From: Deltaproteobacteria bacterium
GTDB lineage: Bacteria > Myxococcota > Myxococcia > Myxococcales > Anaeromyxobacteraceae
Length of the DNA stretch: 64,000 nt
Reading direction: 5' to 3'
NCBI GenBank assembly: GCA_016214955.1
Contig: JACRMN010000012.1
Coordinates: 124,001-188,000, forward strand
Every line of letters begins with the position of its first letter. Position 1 is the first letter of the stretch. Below the pieces are notes generated by a model that searched no databases, was not told the DNA's origin, and was given only the letters and a program-made list of their open reading frames with translations. The position numbers and the translations under genes were made by a program. Positions 29,683-39,767 of the stretch are shown here, one piece after another.

Positions 29683-30492
29683 CTACTTCTTGGTCCGCCG
29701 CGGCCTGAGGACCACCGCCGCCGCGCGATCCAGCACCCGGAAGGCGAAGGACTCGGCCAGGAAGAGGTGGACCTCCCCCTCGGCGTGGTCCGCGTAGCCC
29801 ACCGACATGTCCTGGCCCACGCAGAGCTGGAAGTCGCCGCCGCGGTGCGAGAGCAGCACCGCGCCGTCGAGGGTCGGTGCCAGCACCATGGGGCCGTCCA
29901 GGAAGTGCTCGACCCGCTCGCGGATGGGGTGGCCGTCCTCCGCGGCCTGGGCCAGGCCGGCGTACGCGTCCGGGCCCAGCGCCAGCGCGTAGGGGCCGTT
30001 GACACCGGCCTGCCGGAGGGTCTCCACGGCCCGGCCCACGACCGACGGGTAGTCGGCGTAGTCCTCGGGGATGGCGATGGGCGGGTGCGGGCAGCTGGGG
30101 ATGATGCCCTCGAAGCCGCCGGCCTTGAAGCCGTCGAAGATGACCGAGTCCTCGGCGTGGGCCGCCTTCTCCGCGGCCTCGACCACCATCGGGAGATCCA
30201 GCACCGCCCCTCGCGAGGCGTTGTCGAGCTCCATCATCGGCACCCGGAAGGGCACCCGGATCTCGATGAGGGGCAGCACCCCGCGCAGACCCCACGGCAC
30301 GCCGAGCCCGCCGTCGCTGCGGAGGGCCAGCTGGCCGGTGTTGACGGCGGCGTGCTCCCAGCCGTGGGGACCGTCCAGGTCCGCCAGCTTGCGCCCCGCC
30401 AGGTTGAGGCGGAGCACCCGCCGGGCCTCGTCGTCGATCTGCTTCCAGGCCTCGGGGGTGATGGGCGCGAGGTCGCGCTTCAGGAGGTCCAC
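29683..30492 (-). CDS. Encapsulin shell protein (family 1)
   Basis: 269 residues of the HK97-fold family 1 encapsulin (linocin M18-like) group. The protein self-assembles into a nanocompartment. Family features are the opening MDLLKRDLAPITPEAW, ARRVLRLNLAGRKLADLDGPHGW, VPFRVPMMELDNASRG and the C-terminal SFAFRVLDRAAAVVL. The start is a GTG at 30492, 2 bp after the stop of the ferritin-like gene, with AAGGGG upstream. The upstream neighbour encodes a ferritin-like cargo with a targeting tail, so the compartment should store iron or protect against oxidative stress. Confidence 0.93.
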   Translation of the reverse strand: MDLLKRDLAPITPEAWKQIDDEARRVLRLNLAGRKLADLDGPHGWEHAAVNTGQLALRSDGGLGVPWGLRGVLPLIEIRVPFRVPMMELDNASRGAVLDLPMVVEAAEKAAHAEDSVIFDGFKAGGFEGIIPSCPHPPIAIPEDYADYPSVVGRAVETLRQAGVNGPYALALGPDAYAGLAQAAEDGHPIRERVEHFLDGPMVLAPTLDGAVLLSHRGGDFQLCVGQDMSVGYADHAEGEVHLFLAESFAFRVLDRAAAVVLRPRRTKK

Positions 30493-30494
30493 GG

Positions 30495-30854
30495 TCAGTT
30501 CCCCTTCATGCTGCCGATGCCGAGCGTGGGCACCGGGCCCGGGGGGCCGGCGGTGGCCGCCCCCTTCTCGACCTCGACGATGGGCGCCGCGGTGAAGAGG
30601 TAGGTCTTCATCATCACGTCGAAGTGGGAGCAGTGGCGGCGGAGCCACTCCATGAGCATGCTGGCGTGCTCGATCTCCTCGTCCCTGTTGTGCAGCATCA
30701 CCGCCCGGAGCTGCGGATCCGAGGCAGCGTCGGCCCGCTGCCGGTAGGCGTCGATGGCCTCGAGCTCCTCCCTCAGGCTGGTGAGCGCGCGGTGCAGGTC
30801 CCTCGTGTCGCCGGACAGCGCCTGCGGCTCCTCGTGAAGCGTGTCGTTCGCCAT
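30495..30854 (-). CDS. Encapsulated ferritin-like protein (EncFtn cargo)
   Basis: 119 residues. Two helices carry the ferroxidase pattern of EncFtn: EELEAIDAYRQRA and NRDEEIEHASMLMEWLRR (E-x2-H). As a half-ferritin it must dimerise to make its iron site. The C-terminus has a flexible Gly/Pro/Ala linker ending in PTLGIGSMKGN, which matches the encapsulin cargo-loading peptide (consensus near LGIGSLKG). In the known system EncFtn oxidises Fe(II) inside the shell, which stores the mineral. The ATG at 30854 has a GGAGG about 13 nt upstream. The gene is directly before, and probably co-translated with, the shell gene. Confidence 0.92.
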   Translation of the reverse strand: MANDTLHEEPQALSGDTRDLHRALTSLREELEAIDAYRQRADAASDPQLRAVMLHNRDEEIEHASMLMEWLRRHCSHFDVMMKTYLFTAAPIVEVEKGAATAGPPGPVPTLGIGSMKGN

Positions 30855-31169
30855 GGCTTCCCACCCTCCGTTGGATGCCGGACCCGCGCCGTCGCCCGGG
30901 GCCCGTGCGAAGGGAACCGCGCCCGCCTCGACCCGGTGTCGCCGGGGCGGAGGGGGGCGGTCCGGACAGGGCCGACACCCGTTCGAATGACCACTGACGC
31001 ACCCGCCGTACCAGGTGCCTGCCCGGACAATCACCCGGCGCGACGCGCCCATCCGGCCGGAGAGGTGCCGCCCGGAGGCGTCCGCGGGTGCGCGCGAACG
31101 TTTGAGAACGCCGGTGACACCTGCCGGGCCCTTCGGGGAGGCGGTGCGGATCCGGGGGTGCGGCCGCGG
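30855..31169. other. Upstream region of the encapsulin operon
   Basis: About 315 bp between the EncFtn start and the end of the upstream phosphorelay operon. It must contain the encapsulin promoter, but I see no convincing sigma-70 or sigma-54 boxes and no clear Fur or IscR site. A GTTC-N6-GTTC direct repeat lies near 31096-31109 on the minus strand. No gene is supported. Confidence 0.4.
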
Positions 31170-31511
31170 TCAGCGGGCGGGGCGCGGCCCCCGGCGGCCG
31201 CGGCGGCCGAGCCCGCGGGCCAGGTGAAGCCGCAGGCGGCGGCGGGCACGGCGGGCCCACGGGCGGCGGCGTGCCAGGACGGCGAGGCCGCCGAGCACGA
31301 AGGGGATGCCCGGCCCCGGGAGCACCAGCAGCGCCACCCCCACCGCCAGCATCCCGTAGCCCACCGGGGAGGGGAGCCTGTCGAGGATCTCGCGGGCCCG
31401 GCCGGGCTCCAGGAACGCCATCCCCGTGATCTGCTCGATCCGGCGCCGGCCGGCCACTCGAAAGACGAGGGCGGCTCCCTCATGGGCCGAAGGCGCCGGG
31501 GGAGGGGTCAC
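31170..31511 (-). CDS. PGPGW-like small membrane protein
   Basis: 113 residues. Two hydrophobic segments flank LLVLPGPGIPFVLGGLAVLA (about residues 62-81), which fits the PGPGW (PF09656-type) transmembrane family, with Trp replaced by Ile. The C-terminus is strongly basic. The GTG at 31511 overlaps the stop of the preceding kinase gene (GTGA), which favours this start; an internal ATG at 31421 is the alternative. The function of the family is unknown. Being last in a phosphorelay operon, it may be a membrane accessory or simply co-regulated. Confidence 0.6.
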   Translation of the reverse strand: MTPPPAPSAHEGAALVFRVAGRRRIEQITGMAFLEPGRAREILDRLPSPVGYGMLAVGVALLVLPGPGIPFVLGGLAVLARRRPWARRARRRLRLHLARGLGRRGRRGPRPAR

Positions 31512-33595
31512 CGCGCCACTCTGGCGGCCTTCCCGTCCAGGACGCCCCGGACGTGCGCGGCCAGCTCGCGCAGCGCGAAGGGCTTCTGGATGAAGGAGAC
31601 GCCGTCCTCGAGGATCTGGTGGTTCCCGACGACGTGGCTCGGGTACCCCGACATGAAGAGGACCTTGAGGTCGGGGCGGATGCGGCGGAGGGCCTCGTAC
31701 AGCTCCCGCCCGTTCATGCCCGGCATGACCACGTCGGAGATGAGCAGGGGAAGCGGCCCCTCGTGCGCCCGGACGAGCTCGATGCAGGCCGCCGGGCTCG
31801 AGGCCTCGAGCACCCTGTAGCCGATGCCGGCCAGCATCCGGCAGGTGACCGTCCGGACGCCGCTGTCGTCCTCGGCCACCACGATGGTCTCGGCGCCGCG
31901 CGCCACCTGCTCGCTGGGGTCCGCGGCGGGGGGCGCCGCGGTCTCCGCCTCGGCCGGAGCCAGTCGGGGCAGGAACACGCGGAAGGTGCTGCCGCGGCCA
32001 GGCTCGGAGGCGACGGAGATGGAGCCGCCGTGCTGCTTCACGATCCCGAGCACGCTGGGGAGGCCGAGCCCGGTGCCCTTGCCCAGCTCCTTGGTGGTGA
32101 AGAAGGGCTCGAACATGTGCGCCATGGTGTGGCCGTCCATTCCCTTCCCCGTGTCGCGCACCGAGAGCACCACGTGGGGCCCGGGCGCCAGCCCGTCCTG
32201 CCGGGCGGCGAGCTCCTCGTCGACCATCACCTCCTCCACGCCGATGGTGAGCCTCCCGCCGGCGGGCATGGCGTCCTGGGCGTTGACGGAGAGGTTGGCC
32301 AGCACCTGCTGCAGCTGCACGGCGTCGGCGCTGACGCGGCCCAGGCCCGGCGCGATCTCGACGGCGATGACCACGTCCTCCCGCAGCGTGCGGCGCAGCA
32401 CGCCCTCGAAGCGCCGGACGAGATCGCCCAGGTCCAGCGGCTTGAGCTCGAAGCGCTGCTTGCGGCTGAAGGCCAGCAGGCGCTGGGTGAGCCCCTGCCC
32501 GCTGCGCGCCGCCTCGCGGATGCACGCCAGCATCTCGCCCCAGGGGTGGGCCCCGGGCAGCTCGCCGATCAGGAGGTCGGTGTAGGAGAGGATGGGCGTG
32601 AGCAGGTTGTTGAAGTCGTGGGCGACGCCGCCGGCCAGGAGCCCGACGGTCTCGATCTTCTGCGACTGCAGGAGCTGCTCCTGCATCCGCTTGTAGTCGG
32701 TGATGTCGCGCATGACCCCGACGAGGAAGGGCTCCCCGCGCTCGTCGCGGTACAGGGTCCTGAGCGTGAGGAAGAGCCGCACCTCGCCGCCGGCGCAGGT
32801 GAGGAGCTCCTCGTCGGTCGCCTGCCGGCCGGAGGCGAGGACCGCCTCGTCCCGCGACCGGATCCCCTCGGCCTCCGCCGCGGGGAAGGCCCCCTCCTCG
32901 CCCTGGCCCAGGAGCGAGGCCCGGGGCCGCCCGGCCAGCTTGCAGAAGGCGTGGTTCACCAGCACCAGCCGCCGCGCCCGGTCCTTCACGAACACCGGAT
33001 CGGCCACCGCTCCGATCACCTCGTCGAGGAAGAGGCGGGCCGCGGACAGCGCCACCTCGGCGCGCCGCCGCTCGGCGACCTCCGCCTCCAGGTTGGCGTT
33101 GGTGTCGGCCAGCTCGGCGGTGCGGGCCCGGACCCGGTCCTCCAGCTCCCGCTGGGCGGCGGCGAGCTCGGCGTTGCGCCGCTCCAGGTCGAGCTGGGCC
33201 CGGCGCAGGGCCAGGTGGGTGTCGACGCGCGCCAGCACCTCCTCCGGGCGAAACGGCTTCTGGACGTAGTCCACTCCCCCGGCCCGGAAGCAGCCCACGC
33301 GGTCGCCCTCGCTCTCCAGGGCGCTGATGAAGATGACCGGGATGCTCCGGGTGCGCTCGTCCGCCTTGAGGCGGCGGCACACCTCCTGCCCGTCCAGGCC
33401 GGGCATCTTGATGTCGAGCAGGACGAGGTCGGGCGGGCTGGAGCGCGCGAACTCGAGCGCCAGCTCGCCATCGGAGGCCGGGTAGGCGAGGTGACCGTGC
33501 TCGCGCAGGATCCCGGTGAGGAGCTGCAGGTTGGCGCTGTTGTCGTCGACCACCAGCAGGCGGGCCGCGCCGGCGGGAGGCTCCCTCTCGCTCAT
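31508..33595 (-). CDS. Receiver-PAS-histidine kinase-receiver hybrid protein
   Basis: 695 residues without membrane segments, so cytoplasmic. In order: receiver 1 (phospho-acceptor Asp61 in LVLLDIKMP), a coiled coil about 125-185, a PAS domain about 190-310, a histidine kinase with [15 protein letters not shown] (His near 325), HATPase motifs [16 protein letters not shown] and GKGTGLGL, and receiver 2 with Asp near 620 in [13 protein letters not shown]. Phosphate from the upstream membrane kinase could enter at receiver 1. It is coupled to that gene by an ATGA overlap and to the PGPGW-like gene by GTGA. No DNA-binding output domain is present, so the final output is elsewhere. Confidence 0.88.
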   Translation of the reverse strand: MSEREPPAGAARLLVVDDNSANLQLLTGILREHGHLAYPASDGELALEFARSSPPDLVLLDIKMPGLDGQEVCRRLKADERTRSIPVIFISALESEGDRVGCFRAGGVDYVQKPFRPEEVLARVDTHLALRRAQLDLERRNAELAAAQRELEDRVRARTAELADTNANLEAEVAERRRAEVALSAARLFLDEVIGAVADPVFVKDRARRLVLVNHAFCKLAGRPRASLLGQGEEGAFPAAEAEGIRSRDEAVLASGRQATDEELLTCAGGEVRLFLTLRTLYRDERGEPFLVGVMRDITDYKRMQEQLLQSQKIETVGLLAGGVAHDFNNLLTPILSYTDLLIGELPGAHPWGEMLACIREAARSGQGLTQRLLAFSRKQRFELKPLDLGDLVRRFEGVLRRTLREDVVIAVEIAPGLGRVSADAVQLQQVLANLSVNAQDAMPAGGRLTIGVEEVMVDEELAARQDGLAPGPHVVLSVRDTGKGMDGHTMAHMFEPFFTTKELGKGTGLGLPSVLGIVKQHGGSISVASEPGRGSTFRVFLPRLAPAEAETAAPPAADPSEQVARGAETIVVAEDDSGVRTVTCRMLAGIGYRVLEASSPAACIELVRAHEGPLPLLISDVVMPGMNGRELYEALRRIRPDLKVLFMSGYPSHVVGNHQILEDGVSFIQKPFALRELAAHVRGVLDGKAARVAR

Positions 33596-35811
33596 GACGC
33601 CACCCCCTCCGCGCGGCGCGCGGCGCGGACCAGCCGCACCAGCCGGCCGTACTGCAGGTCCCTCGCCACCGCGGCCAGGGCGCTCGCCAGGGCGCCGTCC
33701 AGGGGCCGGACCGCCTCGATGGCCCGGAGGATGGCGTCGTGGTCCAGCCCGAGGAGCGCCTCCTCCAGCGCCCGCAGGGTGGCCTCCGGGAGGGCGGCGA
33801 TCGCCGCGGCGTCCGGGAGGCCCGGGTCGGCGGCGCCGGGCTCGCGCTCGTAGAGGAACCGCGTGCCCAGGTGGGTGGCCAGCGCCTCGAAGACCTCGGC
33901 CTCCCGGTACGGCTTGCGGATGAAGGCGTCGAAGCCGGCGGCCATGATCTGGACCCGCTCCTCCTCCAGGGCGTGCGCCGTGAGGGCGATGATCCGGGTG
34001 CGGGCGCCCTCGGGGTGGGCCCGGATGCGGCGCGTCGCCTCCAGGCCGTCGAGCCGCGGCATGCGGATGTCCATCCAGACGAGGTCGGGGTGCCACTCCT
34101 CGAAGGCCTTGACGGCCTCCAGGCCGTCGCTCACCACGCGGACCTCGAAGCCCAGCGGCGCCAGCAGCCGGCGCAGCAGCAGGCGGCTCTCCGGCTGGTC
34201 CTCGGCGACGAGCAGGCGCCGGCGGGGCTGGCCCGGCGCCAGCCCGACGACGCGGGCGTGGCGCGGCGGCGGCGTGAGCTCGCGCGCCGCCAGCACCGTC
34301 ACCGGGATCTCGAAGTGGAAGAGGGAGCCCCGCCCCGGCTCGCTCTCCACGCCCAGGGTGCCGCCCAGGAGCTCGACGTACTGCTTGCAGATGGCCAGGC
34401 CCAGGCCGGCGCCCTCGGCGGGCGGTCGATCGCCGGCCTGCACGAAGGGGAGGAAGATGCGCTCGCGGTCCTCGGGCCGGATGCCCGGGCCGGTGTCCTC
34501 CACCTCGAACCGCAGCCGGGCGCGCCCCGAGGCGTCCGGGCCGACGGGTGCGGCCCGGAGCACGACCCGGCCGCTGTCGGTGTACTTGACGGCGTTCCCC
34601 GCCAGGTTGACCAGCACCTGGCGCAGCTTGCGCGGGTCGGTGCACACGTGCCGGGGCAGCTCCGGCGACTGGCTGAGCTCGAAGACCAGCCCGCGCCGCT
34701 GCGCCCGCTCCAGCAGCATGGGCTGCAGGTCGCGCAGCAGCGCGTGCAGGTCGACCTCCAGCTCGTCGAGGGCCACCCGGCCCGACTCGATCTTGGAGAT
34801 GTCGAGCACGCTGTTGATGAGCGTCAGGAGGTGCTCGCCGCTGCGGCTGATGATCTCCATGTTCTCCCGCTGCTCGGCGGTGAGCCCCGCCGAGTGGGCC
34901 ATGAGCTGGGAGAAGCCCAGTACGGCGTTGAGCGGGCTGCGCAGCTCGTGGCTCATGTTGGCGAGGAAGGCGCTCTTGGCGCGGTTGGCGGACTCGGCCG
35001 CCTCCTTGGCGTGCGCCAGCTCCAGGGTGCGCTCCTGGACGCGAAGCTCCAGGTTGCCGATGAGCTCGCGGAGCTGCTGCGCCATGCCGGCGAAGGCCCG
35101 GGCCAGGATGCCCAGCTCGTCGGCCCGCTCGGTGCCGGTGAGCACCACGTCGAGGTTCCCGGCCCGGATCTGCGTCGCCGCGGCGGTGAGGGTCTCCACC
35201 GGGCGGAGGCTCCGGCGCAGCACCACCGCCAGGAGCGAGACGCTGGCGCCCATGACCAGGAGCAGCACCAGCCCCATGAGCGCGATCTGCTCCCGGAGGG
35301 CGCGGCGCATCTCGTCGAGCGAGAGCCCCAGGACCGCGGTGCCCACCGGGACCTCGCCGGCGAGGATGGGCGCCGAGACCTCCACCACGCGGCCGGTCTC
35401 CCGGGTGAGCCGGCGCGCCGCCAGGGCGTCCTGCGCGGCCAGGTGCTGCCGGGCCGCCTCGGGCAGGGCGGGGTCGGCCGCCTTGAAGGCGTGGGCCAGG
35501 GCGGTCCCGTGCTCGTTGAGGATGAGCGCGTAGACCACCTCCTCGTCGGTCTGCACCACCTTCCGCACGTTGTTCCGCATCTGCACGAAGTTGAGGGAGA
35601 GCACGCTCAGCGGGCTCACCTCGGCGATGAACTGCACCATGCTGGAGGCCCGGGCCTCGAGGGTGCGCGTCGAGTGGCGCCGCTGTGCCAGCAGGGCCAC
35701 GCCTCCGGTCACCAGGACCGAGACGACGAGGAAGACGGTCACCAGCAGGATCACCTGGGTGATGATGCTGGCGCGGCGCTCTGGCGGGCCTGGCGCGGTG
35801 CCGGGGGTCAT
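33592..35811 (-). CDS. Membrane hybrid histidine kinase with receiver
   Basis: 739 residues. Two transmembrane helices (about 18-40 and 188-212) enclose a periplasmic sensor of about 145 residues. After them come HAMP, a coiled coil, HisKA with [18 protein letters not shown] (His near 287), HATPase ([25 protein letters not shown]) and a receiver (Asp near 579 in [13 protein letters not shown]). A C-terminal helical tail of about 90 residues, rich in Ala and Leu, is similar to tails of other hybrid kinases. The start overlaps the stop of a periplasmic binding-protein gene (ATGA), suggesting that the binding protein presents a ligand to the sensor domain. Confidence 0.88.
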   Translation of the reverse strand: MTPGTAPGPPERRASIITQVILLVTVFLVVSVLVTGGVALLAQRRHSTRTLEARASSMVQFIAEVSPLSVLSLNFVQMRNNVRKVVQTDEEVVYALILNEHGTALAHAFKAADPALPEAARQHLAAQDALAARRLTRETGRVVEVSAPILAGEVPVGTAVLGLSLDEMRRALREQIALMGLVLLLVMGASVSLLAVVLRRSLRPVETLTAAATQIRAGNLDVVLTGTERADELGILARAFAGMAQQLRELIGNLELRVQERTLELAHAKEAAESANRAKSAFLANMSHELRSPLNAVLGFSQLMAHSAGLTAEQRENMEIISRSGEHLLTLINSVLDISKIESGRVALDELEVDLHALLRDLQPMLLERAQRRGLVFELSQSPELPRHVCTDPRKLRQVLVNLAGNAVKYTDSGRVVLRAAPVGPDASGRARLRFEVEDTGPGIRPEDRERIFLPFVQAGDRPPAEGAGLGLAICKQYVELLGGTLGVESEPGRGSLFHFEIPVTVLAARELTPPPRHARVVGLAPGQPRRRLLVAEDQPESRLLLRRLLAPLGFEVRVVSDGLEAVKAFEEWHPDLVWMDIRMPRLDGLEATRRIRAHPEGARTRIIALTAHALEEERVQIMAAGFDAFIRKPYREAEVFEALATHLGTRFLYEREPGAADPGLPDAAAIAALPEATLRALEEALLGLDHDAILRAIEAVRPLDGALASALAAVARDLQYGRLVRLVRAARRAEGVAS

Positions 35812-37187
35812 TGCAGGCGGGGCTTGTCCCTGTAGTAGCCGGACTCGAAGAGGACGTACCGGACCTGCGCGTCGATGGAGCGGGCTCCCGGCTCCACCTC
35901 GACCTGGCCCCGCATCATCTGGAGGCCGGTGTCGGAGATGATGCGGGAGATGGCGTGCCACTCCTCGAAGCGCGGGCGGTAGATGGCGTTCCCGTACCGC
36001 TCCCAGGACTGGGCCAGCGGCTCGAGGTACGGGTTCTGGCTGCGGAGCTTCTCGTCCCGGTAGGCGCTCCGGCGGCCCGGGAAGCCGCCCTTGCGCAGGT
36101 ACTCGCCCGCCTTGGCCTTGGAGGTGACCCACTGGACGAAGAGCCAGGCGGCCGCCTTGCGCTCCGGGCTGCTGCGGGCGCTGACGCCCAGCGAGAACCC
36201 GCCCAGGGCAGGCCTGCGCCCTGCCGGCCCGGCCGGCTCCAGGGCCACCCCCAGGCAGGAGGCGATGCGGGAGGTGGCGGGGTCGGCGAGCCATTTGTGC
36301 CAGCCGTTCCACTCGGTGATCATCGCCACCTTCCCCGCGGCCAGGGCCTGCACCGTCTCCTCGTGGTCCCAGTCCAGCACCTCGGGGGGCATGTACGGCA
36401 GGAGCGACTGCCGGAAGCGGAGGCCCGCCAGCGACTCCGGGGAGGAGAGGCTGGGCTGGAAGTCCCGGGTCAGGAGGGAGCCGCCGAAGGGCCAGACGAA
36501 GCGCATGAAGGAGTCGCAGGACTGGGTCTCGCCGGCGTGGGACTGCAGGGCGAAGGCGTGGTGGCCGTCGCGCGTCAGCGCTGGGCCGTAGACGTCCCGC
36601 AGCTCCTGCCAGGTGGCCGGGGGCCTGTCGAAGCCGGCCTTCTTCAGCATGCAGCGGTTGTAGAAGAGCAGGCCCGAGTAGTTGTCGAAGGGCAGGCCGT
36701 AGAGCCGGTCGTTCCAGGTGCCGAAGGCGGTGAGCAGGATGGGGAAGAAGTCGGCGACGTCCAGGGAGGGGTCGGCCAGGGCGCGATCGCCCAGGAAGTG
36801 GTCGAGGGGCGTGACCCAGCCCGCGGTGGCGAACTCGCCGATCCAGACGACGTCGATGAGCACCACGTCGAACCGGGACGAGGCGCTGGTGAAGTCGGCC
36901 ACCAGCACCTGGCGCATCTTCTCGTAGTAGACGCTCTCGAACTTCACCTTGATCCCGGTGACCCGCTCGAACTCCGGGATGAGGGCGATGGCGGCCTCGT
37001 AGCCGGGGCGCGGCAGGAACGAGGCGGTGATGGTGAGGCCGCGGTAGGGCTGGGCGGCGGCGGCCAGGCTCCAGGGGGCGGCGGGCGGCGCGGCGTCGGA
37101 CGGCCGGGCAGAACCCGCACGCGCGGTGCACACGGAGAGCGCGCCCAGGATCCCGACCAGGAAACGGGTCCGGTTTCCCTTCGGCAT
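35808..37187 (-). CDS. Extracellular solute-binding protein (family 1), probable co-sensor
   Basis: 459 residues with an N-terminal signal sequence. Family 1 landmarks are a mature start [34 protein letters not shown], the segment [30 protein letters not shown] and [11 protein letters not shown]. Such proteins usually feed sugar or oligosaccharide ABC importers, but no permease or ATPase gene is nearby. It is instead the first gene of an operon with a membrane hybrid kinase (ATGA overlap) and a cytoplasmic phosphorelay protein. A sensory role, with the liganded protein contacting the kinase periplasmic domain, is inferred from context. The ATG at 37187 was chosen before the signal peptide. 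Confidence 0.82.
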   Translation of the reverse strand: MPKGNRTRFLVGILGALSVCTARAGSARPSDAAPPAAPWSLAAAAQPYRGLTITASFLPRPGYEAAIALIPEFERVTGIKVKFESVYYEKMRQVLVADFTSASSRFDVVLIDVVWIGEFATAGWVTPLDHFLGDRALADPSLDVADFFPILLTAFGTWNDRLYGLPFDNYSGLLFYNRCMLKKAGFDRPPATWQELRDVYGPALTRDGHHAFALQSHAGETQSCDSFMRFVWPFGGSLLTRDFQPSLSSPESLAGLRFRQSLLPYMPPEVLDWDHEETVQALAAGKVAMITEWNGWHKWLADPATSRIASCLGVALEPAGPAGRRPALGGFSLGVSARSSPERKAAAWLFVQWVTSKAKAGEYLRKGGFPGRRSAYRDEKLRSQNPYLEPLAQSWERYGNAIYRPRFEEWHAISRIISDTGLQMMRGQVEVEPGARSIDAQVRYVLFESGYYRDKPRLQ

Positions 37188-37385
37188 CTCGGGCCCCTCC
37201 GGCCCGCCGGGCTTCCCCGTTGGGCCGCTCTCGCGCCGGTGCAGCCGTCCCGCCCAGCGTGGCACACGCCCTGGGCCCGGACAAGCAGGGCGTTCCGCTC
37301 CCCGGCGGCCCCCGGGGGCGTTTCCGGCAAGCCAGGCTGAGGGTCCCGGGTCGGTCCCCGGCTGCGCGCCAGGCGCGCCCGCACC

Positions 37386-39611
37386 TCAGTTGCAGCCCGC
37401 CAGCGCCGCGATCCAGGCGCCGAGCAGCTCCACGCCCGCCTGGTCCACCACCAGGCTCCCCACCGGCGGCATCCGCTGGCCGTCGAGCCGCTTCATGCGC
37501 TCGAGGAGCACCGACCGCTCCGGGTGGCCGGGCGAGACGACCCGGGCGCCCGCGAGCCCGAGGTCGCCGCGCTGCGGGGCCGCGTCGCAGGCGTTGGTCG
37601 CGGCGAGGGCCGCCGAGAGGCGCAGGTCCAGGTCGGTGGGCGCGGTGCCGCCCGGGCGGTGGCACTGGGAGCAGTTGGCGTGCAGGTATGCCCGCGCCCG
37701 CTCGGCGAGCGCCGCGGAGCCCAGTGGGTCGGGGTAGGAGGCCAGCGTCGCCGGCGGGCCGGGCAGGCTCACCAGCCCGACGGCCTCCAGCGTCGCCAGC
37801 TGGTTGGCGGTGCGGCCGGTGGCGGCGTAGGTGAGGTCGCCGTTGAGCTGCCCCACCTCGGGGCCCAGGCTGCGGCCGGCGGCGGCGGTGTGGCACTGCA
37901 GGCACTGCTGCTCGGTGGGGTAGAGCCAGGTCTGTGCCGCCAGCGGGCGCACCTGGCCGCCGACGACGCGGGTGGCGCCCGTCTGGGCCGCGTCCCAGCG
38001 GTAGGTGTAGCCGGCCCAGACGCCGTCGGGATGGCGCATGAGGAGGCGCGTCTCCACCAGCGCTCCGCCCACCCGGAAGCTCTTCATCAGCACCGTGCCG
38101 TTCGGGAAGAGCAGGTCGCCTCCGGCGTCGAGGGAGAGCGACTGGCCGTCGGGGATGGCCATCCACCGCTCCTTCGCCGCGCCGTCGGACCAGAAGGGCG
38201 CGTGGACTGCGTAGGGGACGAGGCCGGGGGCGGGCCGGGTGGGATCGGCCGGGTCCACGCAGCCGGTGTCCGCGAGGGAGGCCGGCACCGGGTCGGAGGG
38301 CGGGGTACCCGAGGGGTCGAGCCGGTGGAGCGTGCCGCCCAGGTCCACGAGGTAGAGCTCGCCGTCGAGCGCCTCGCCGAAGGAGGAGAGGGAGATGCCG
38401 GCGCCGAGCAGGTCGGCGCGCTGCAGGCCCGGCGCGCCCGGGTCGTGGGTCCACACCCGCCCCGAGCCGTAGTCGCCGAAGAGGTAGCGGCCGCGGAGCG
38501 CGGGGATGGCGCTGCCGCGGTAGACGTAGCCGCCGGTGACGGCGACGCCCAGCGAGTGGTCGAACTCGGTGACCGGGTCCACCACCTCGGCGCCGTTCTG
38601 CACCGTGCCCGGCGTGGGGCAGCCCGGGGACGGGTCGTAGCAGTGGGCTCCCTCGCGGATGCGCCACCCGTAGTTCTTGCCCCGCTCCACCACGTCCACC
38701 TCCTCCCAGGCGTTCTGGCCCACGTCGCCGGCCCAGAGCCGGCCGGTCTCGCGGTCGAAGCTCCAGCGCCAGGGGTTGCGGAAGCCGAAGGCCCAGATCT
38801 CGGGGCAGGGCAGGGTGGGGCTCACGCCCAGGCCGCAGCTCGGGCCGGCGGCGAAGGGGTTGTCGGAGGGGATGGCGTAGCCGGCGCCGGTGCCGTTCAC
38901 GTCGAGGCGGAGGAACTTGCCGAGCAGCGTGGTGAGGGTCTGGGCGCGGTTGCCGGGATCGCCCCCGCTGCCGCCGTCGCCGAGCCCCAGGTAGAGGAAG
39001 CCGTCGGGGCCGAAGCCGAGGGCGCCGCCGTTGTGGTTGCTGAAGGGCTGCGCCACCTCGAGCACGATCTGCTCCGAGGCGGGGTCGAGGGCGTCGGTGC
39101 CGCCGGAGAGGGTGCCGAAGCGGGAGAGCACCGAGCGGAGCGGCTTCCCGCCCCCGGCGGGAGCCGTGTAGTAGAGGAAGACCTCGCGGGTGGCGGGCCA
39201 GGCGGGGTGGAAGGCCATGCTGAGCAGGCCGAGCTCGCCGCCGGCGGTCACCCGGCCGCGGATGTCCACGAAGCTGCTGCTGGCGGTGGTGGCGTCGCTG
39301 GCGAAGGTGCGCACCGTGCCGCCCTGCTCGACGACGAACCAGCGGCTGGCGTCCCCGGGCGCCTGCAGCATGGCCACCGGGCTCGAGAAGGAGAGGCCGG
39401 CGTAGACGCGCGTGAGCTGGACGCCGCCGGCGGTGGGGCGGGCCGGGGCCACGCAGGTCGGGTTCGAGGGGCGGGCGTCGAGGCCCGGCGCGCCACCGGC
39501 GGGCGGGGTGGGCCCGGCGCCCGCCTTCCGAGCCGAGGCCAGGTTGCACCCGGCCAGCGCGAGGAGGAGCAGTGCGGAGAGCCGGCGTGCGCCGGGGGGC
39601 GGGCTGGGCAT
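37386..39611 (-). CDS. PQQ-dependent sugar dehydrogenase fused to diheme c-type domain, lipoprotein
   Basis: 741 residues. A lipoprotein signal (LLLLALAGC) is followed by a six-bladed glucose/sorbosone dehydrogenase-type beta-propeller, about residues 60-410, with SPVAMLQAP, FSNHNGGALGFGPDG, GDGGSGGDP and WAFGFRNPWRWSFD. The C-terminal part has two CXXCH haem sites, CLQCH near 572 and CSQCH near 646. The arrangement suggests periplasmic oxidation of a sugar or alcohol, with electrons passed through the fused haems to the respiratory chain. The precise substrate is unknown. The gene stands alone, with an ATG at 39611 after GGAAG. Confidence 0.82.
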   Translation of the reverse strand: MPSPPPGARRLSALLLLALAGCNLASARKAGAGPTPPAGGAPGLDARPSNPTCVAPARPTAGGVQLTRVYAGLSFSSPVAMLQAPGDASRWFVVEQGGTVRTFASDATTASSSFVDIRGRVTAGGELGLLSMAFHPAWPATREVFLYYTAPAGGGKPLRSVLSRFGTLSGGTDALDPASEQIVLEVAQPFSNHNGGALGFGPDGFLYLGLGDGGSGGDPGNRAQTLTTLLGKFLRLDVNGTGAGYAIPSDNPFAAGPSCGLGVSPTLPCPEIWAFGFRNPWRWSFDRETGRLWAGDVGQNAWEEVDVVERGKNYGWRIREGAHCYDPSPGCPTPGTVQNGAEVVDPVTEFDHSLGVAVTGGYVYRGSAIPALRGRYLFGDYGSGRVWTHDPGAPGLQRADLLGAGISLSSFGEALDGELYLVDLGGTLHRLDPSGTPPSDPVPASLADTGCVDPADPTRPAPGLVPYAVHAPFWSDGAAKERWMAIPDGQSLSLDAGGDLLFPNGTVLMKSFRVGGALVETRLLMRHPDGVWAGYTYRWDAAQTGATRVVGGQVRPLAAQTWLYPTEQQCLQCHTAAAGRSLGPEVGQLNGDLTYAATGRTANQLATLEAVGLVSLPGPPATLASYPDPLGSAALAERARAYLHANCSQCHRPGGTAPTDLDLRLSAALAATNACDAAPQRGDLGLAGARVVSPGHPERSVLLERMKRLDGQRMPPVGSLVVDQAGVELLGAWIAALAGCN

Positions 39612-39767
39612 CCCGCTTCCATTCCCCGGGGAGCGCTGGCGCGCAACGGGAGCCTCCCACCGGGTGCCACGGCAGGGCGGTCCCGCGGCGCCGGGTTCGT
39701 GGCCGGGGCTCACCGCCCTGAACCCTCTCGGCGTCTCCGGGCTCCCACCCTCCTCGGAGACCTTCCC

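Noticed and set aside
31096-31109. LexA-like GTTC direct repeat upstream of the encapsulin genes
   Set aside because: The spacing is N6, not the N7 of the known GTTC-N7-GTTC box, and it is isolated far from the start codon.
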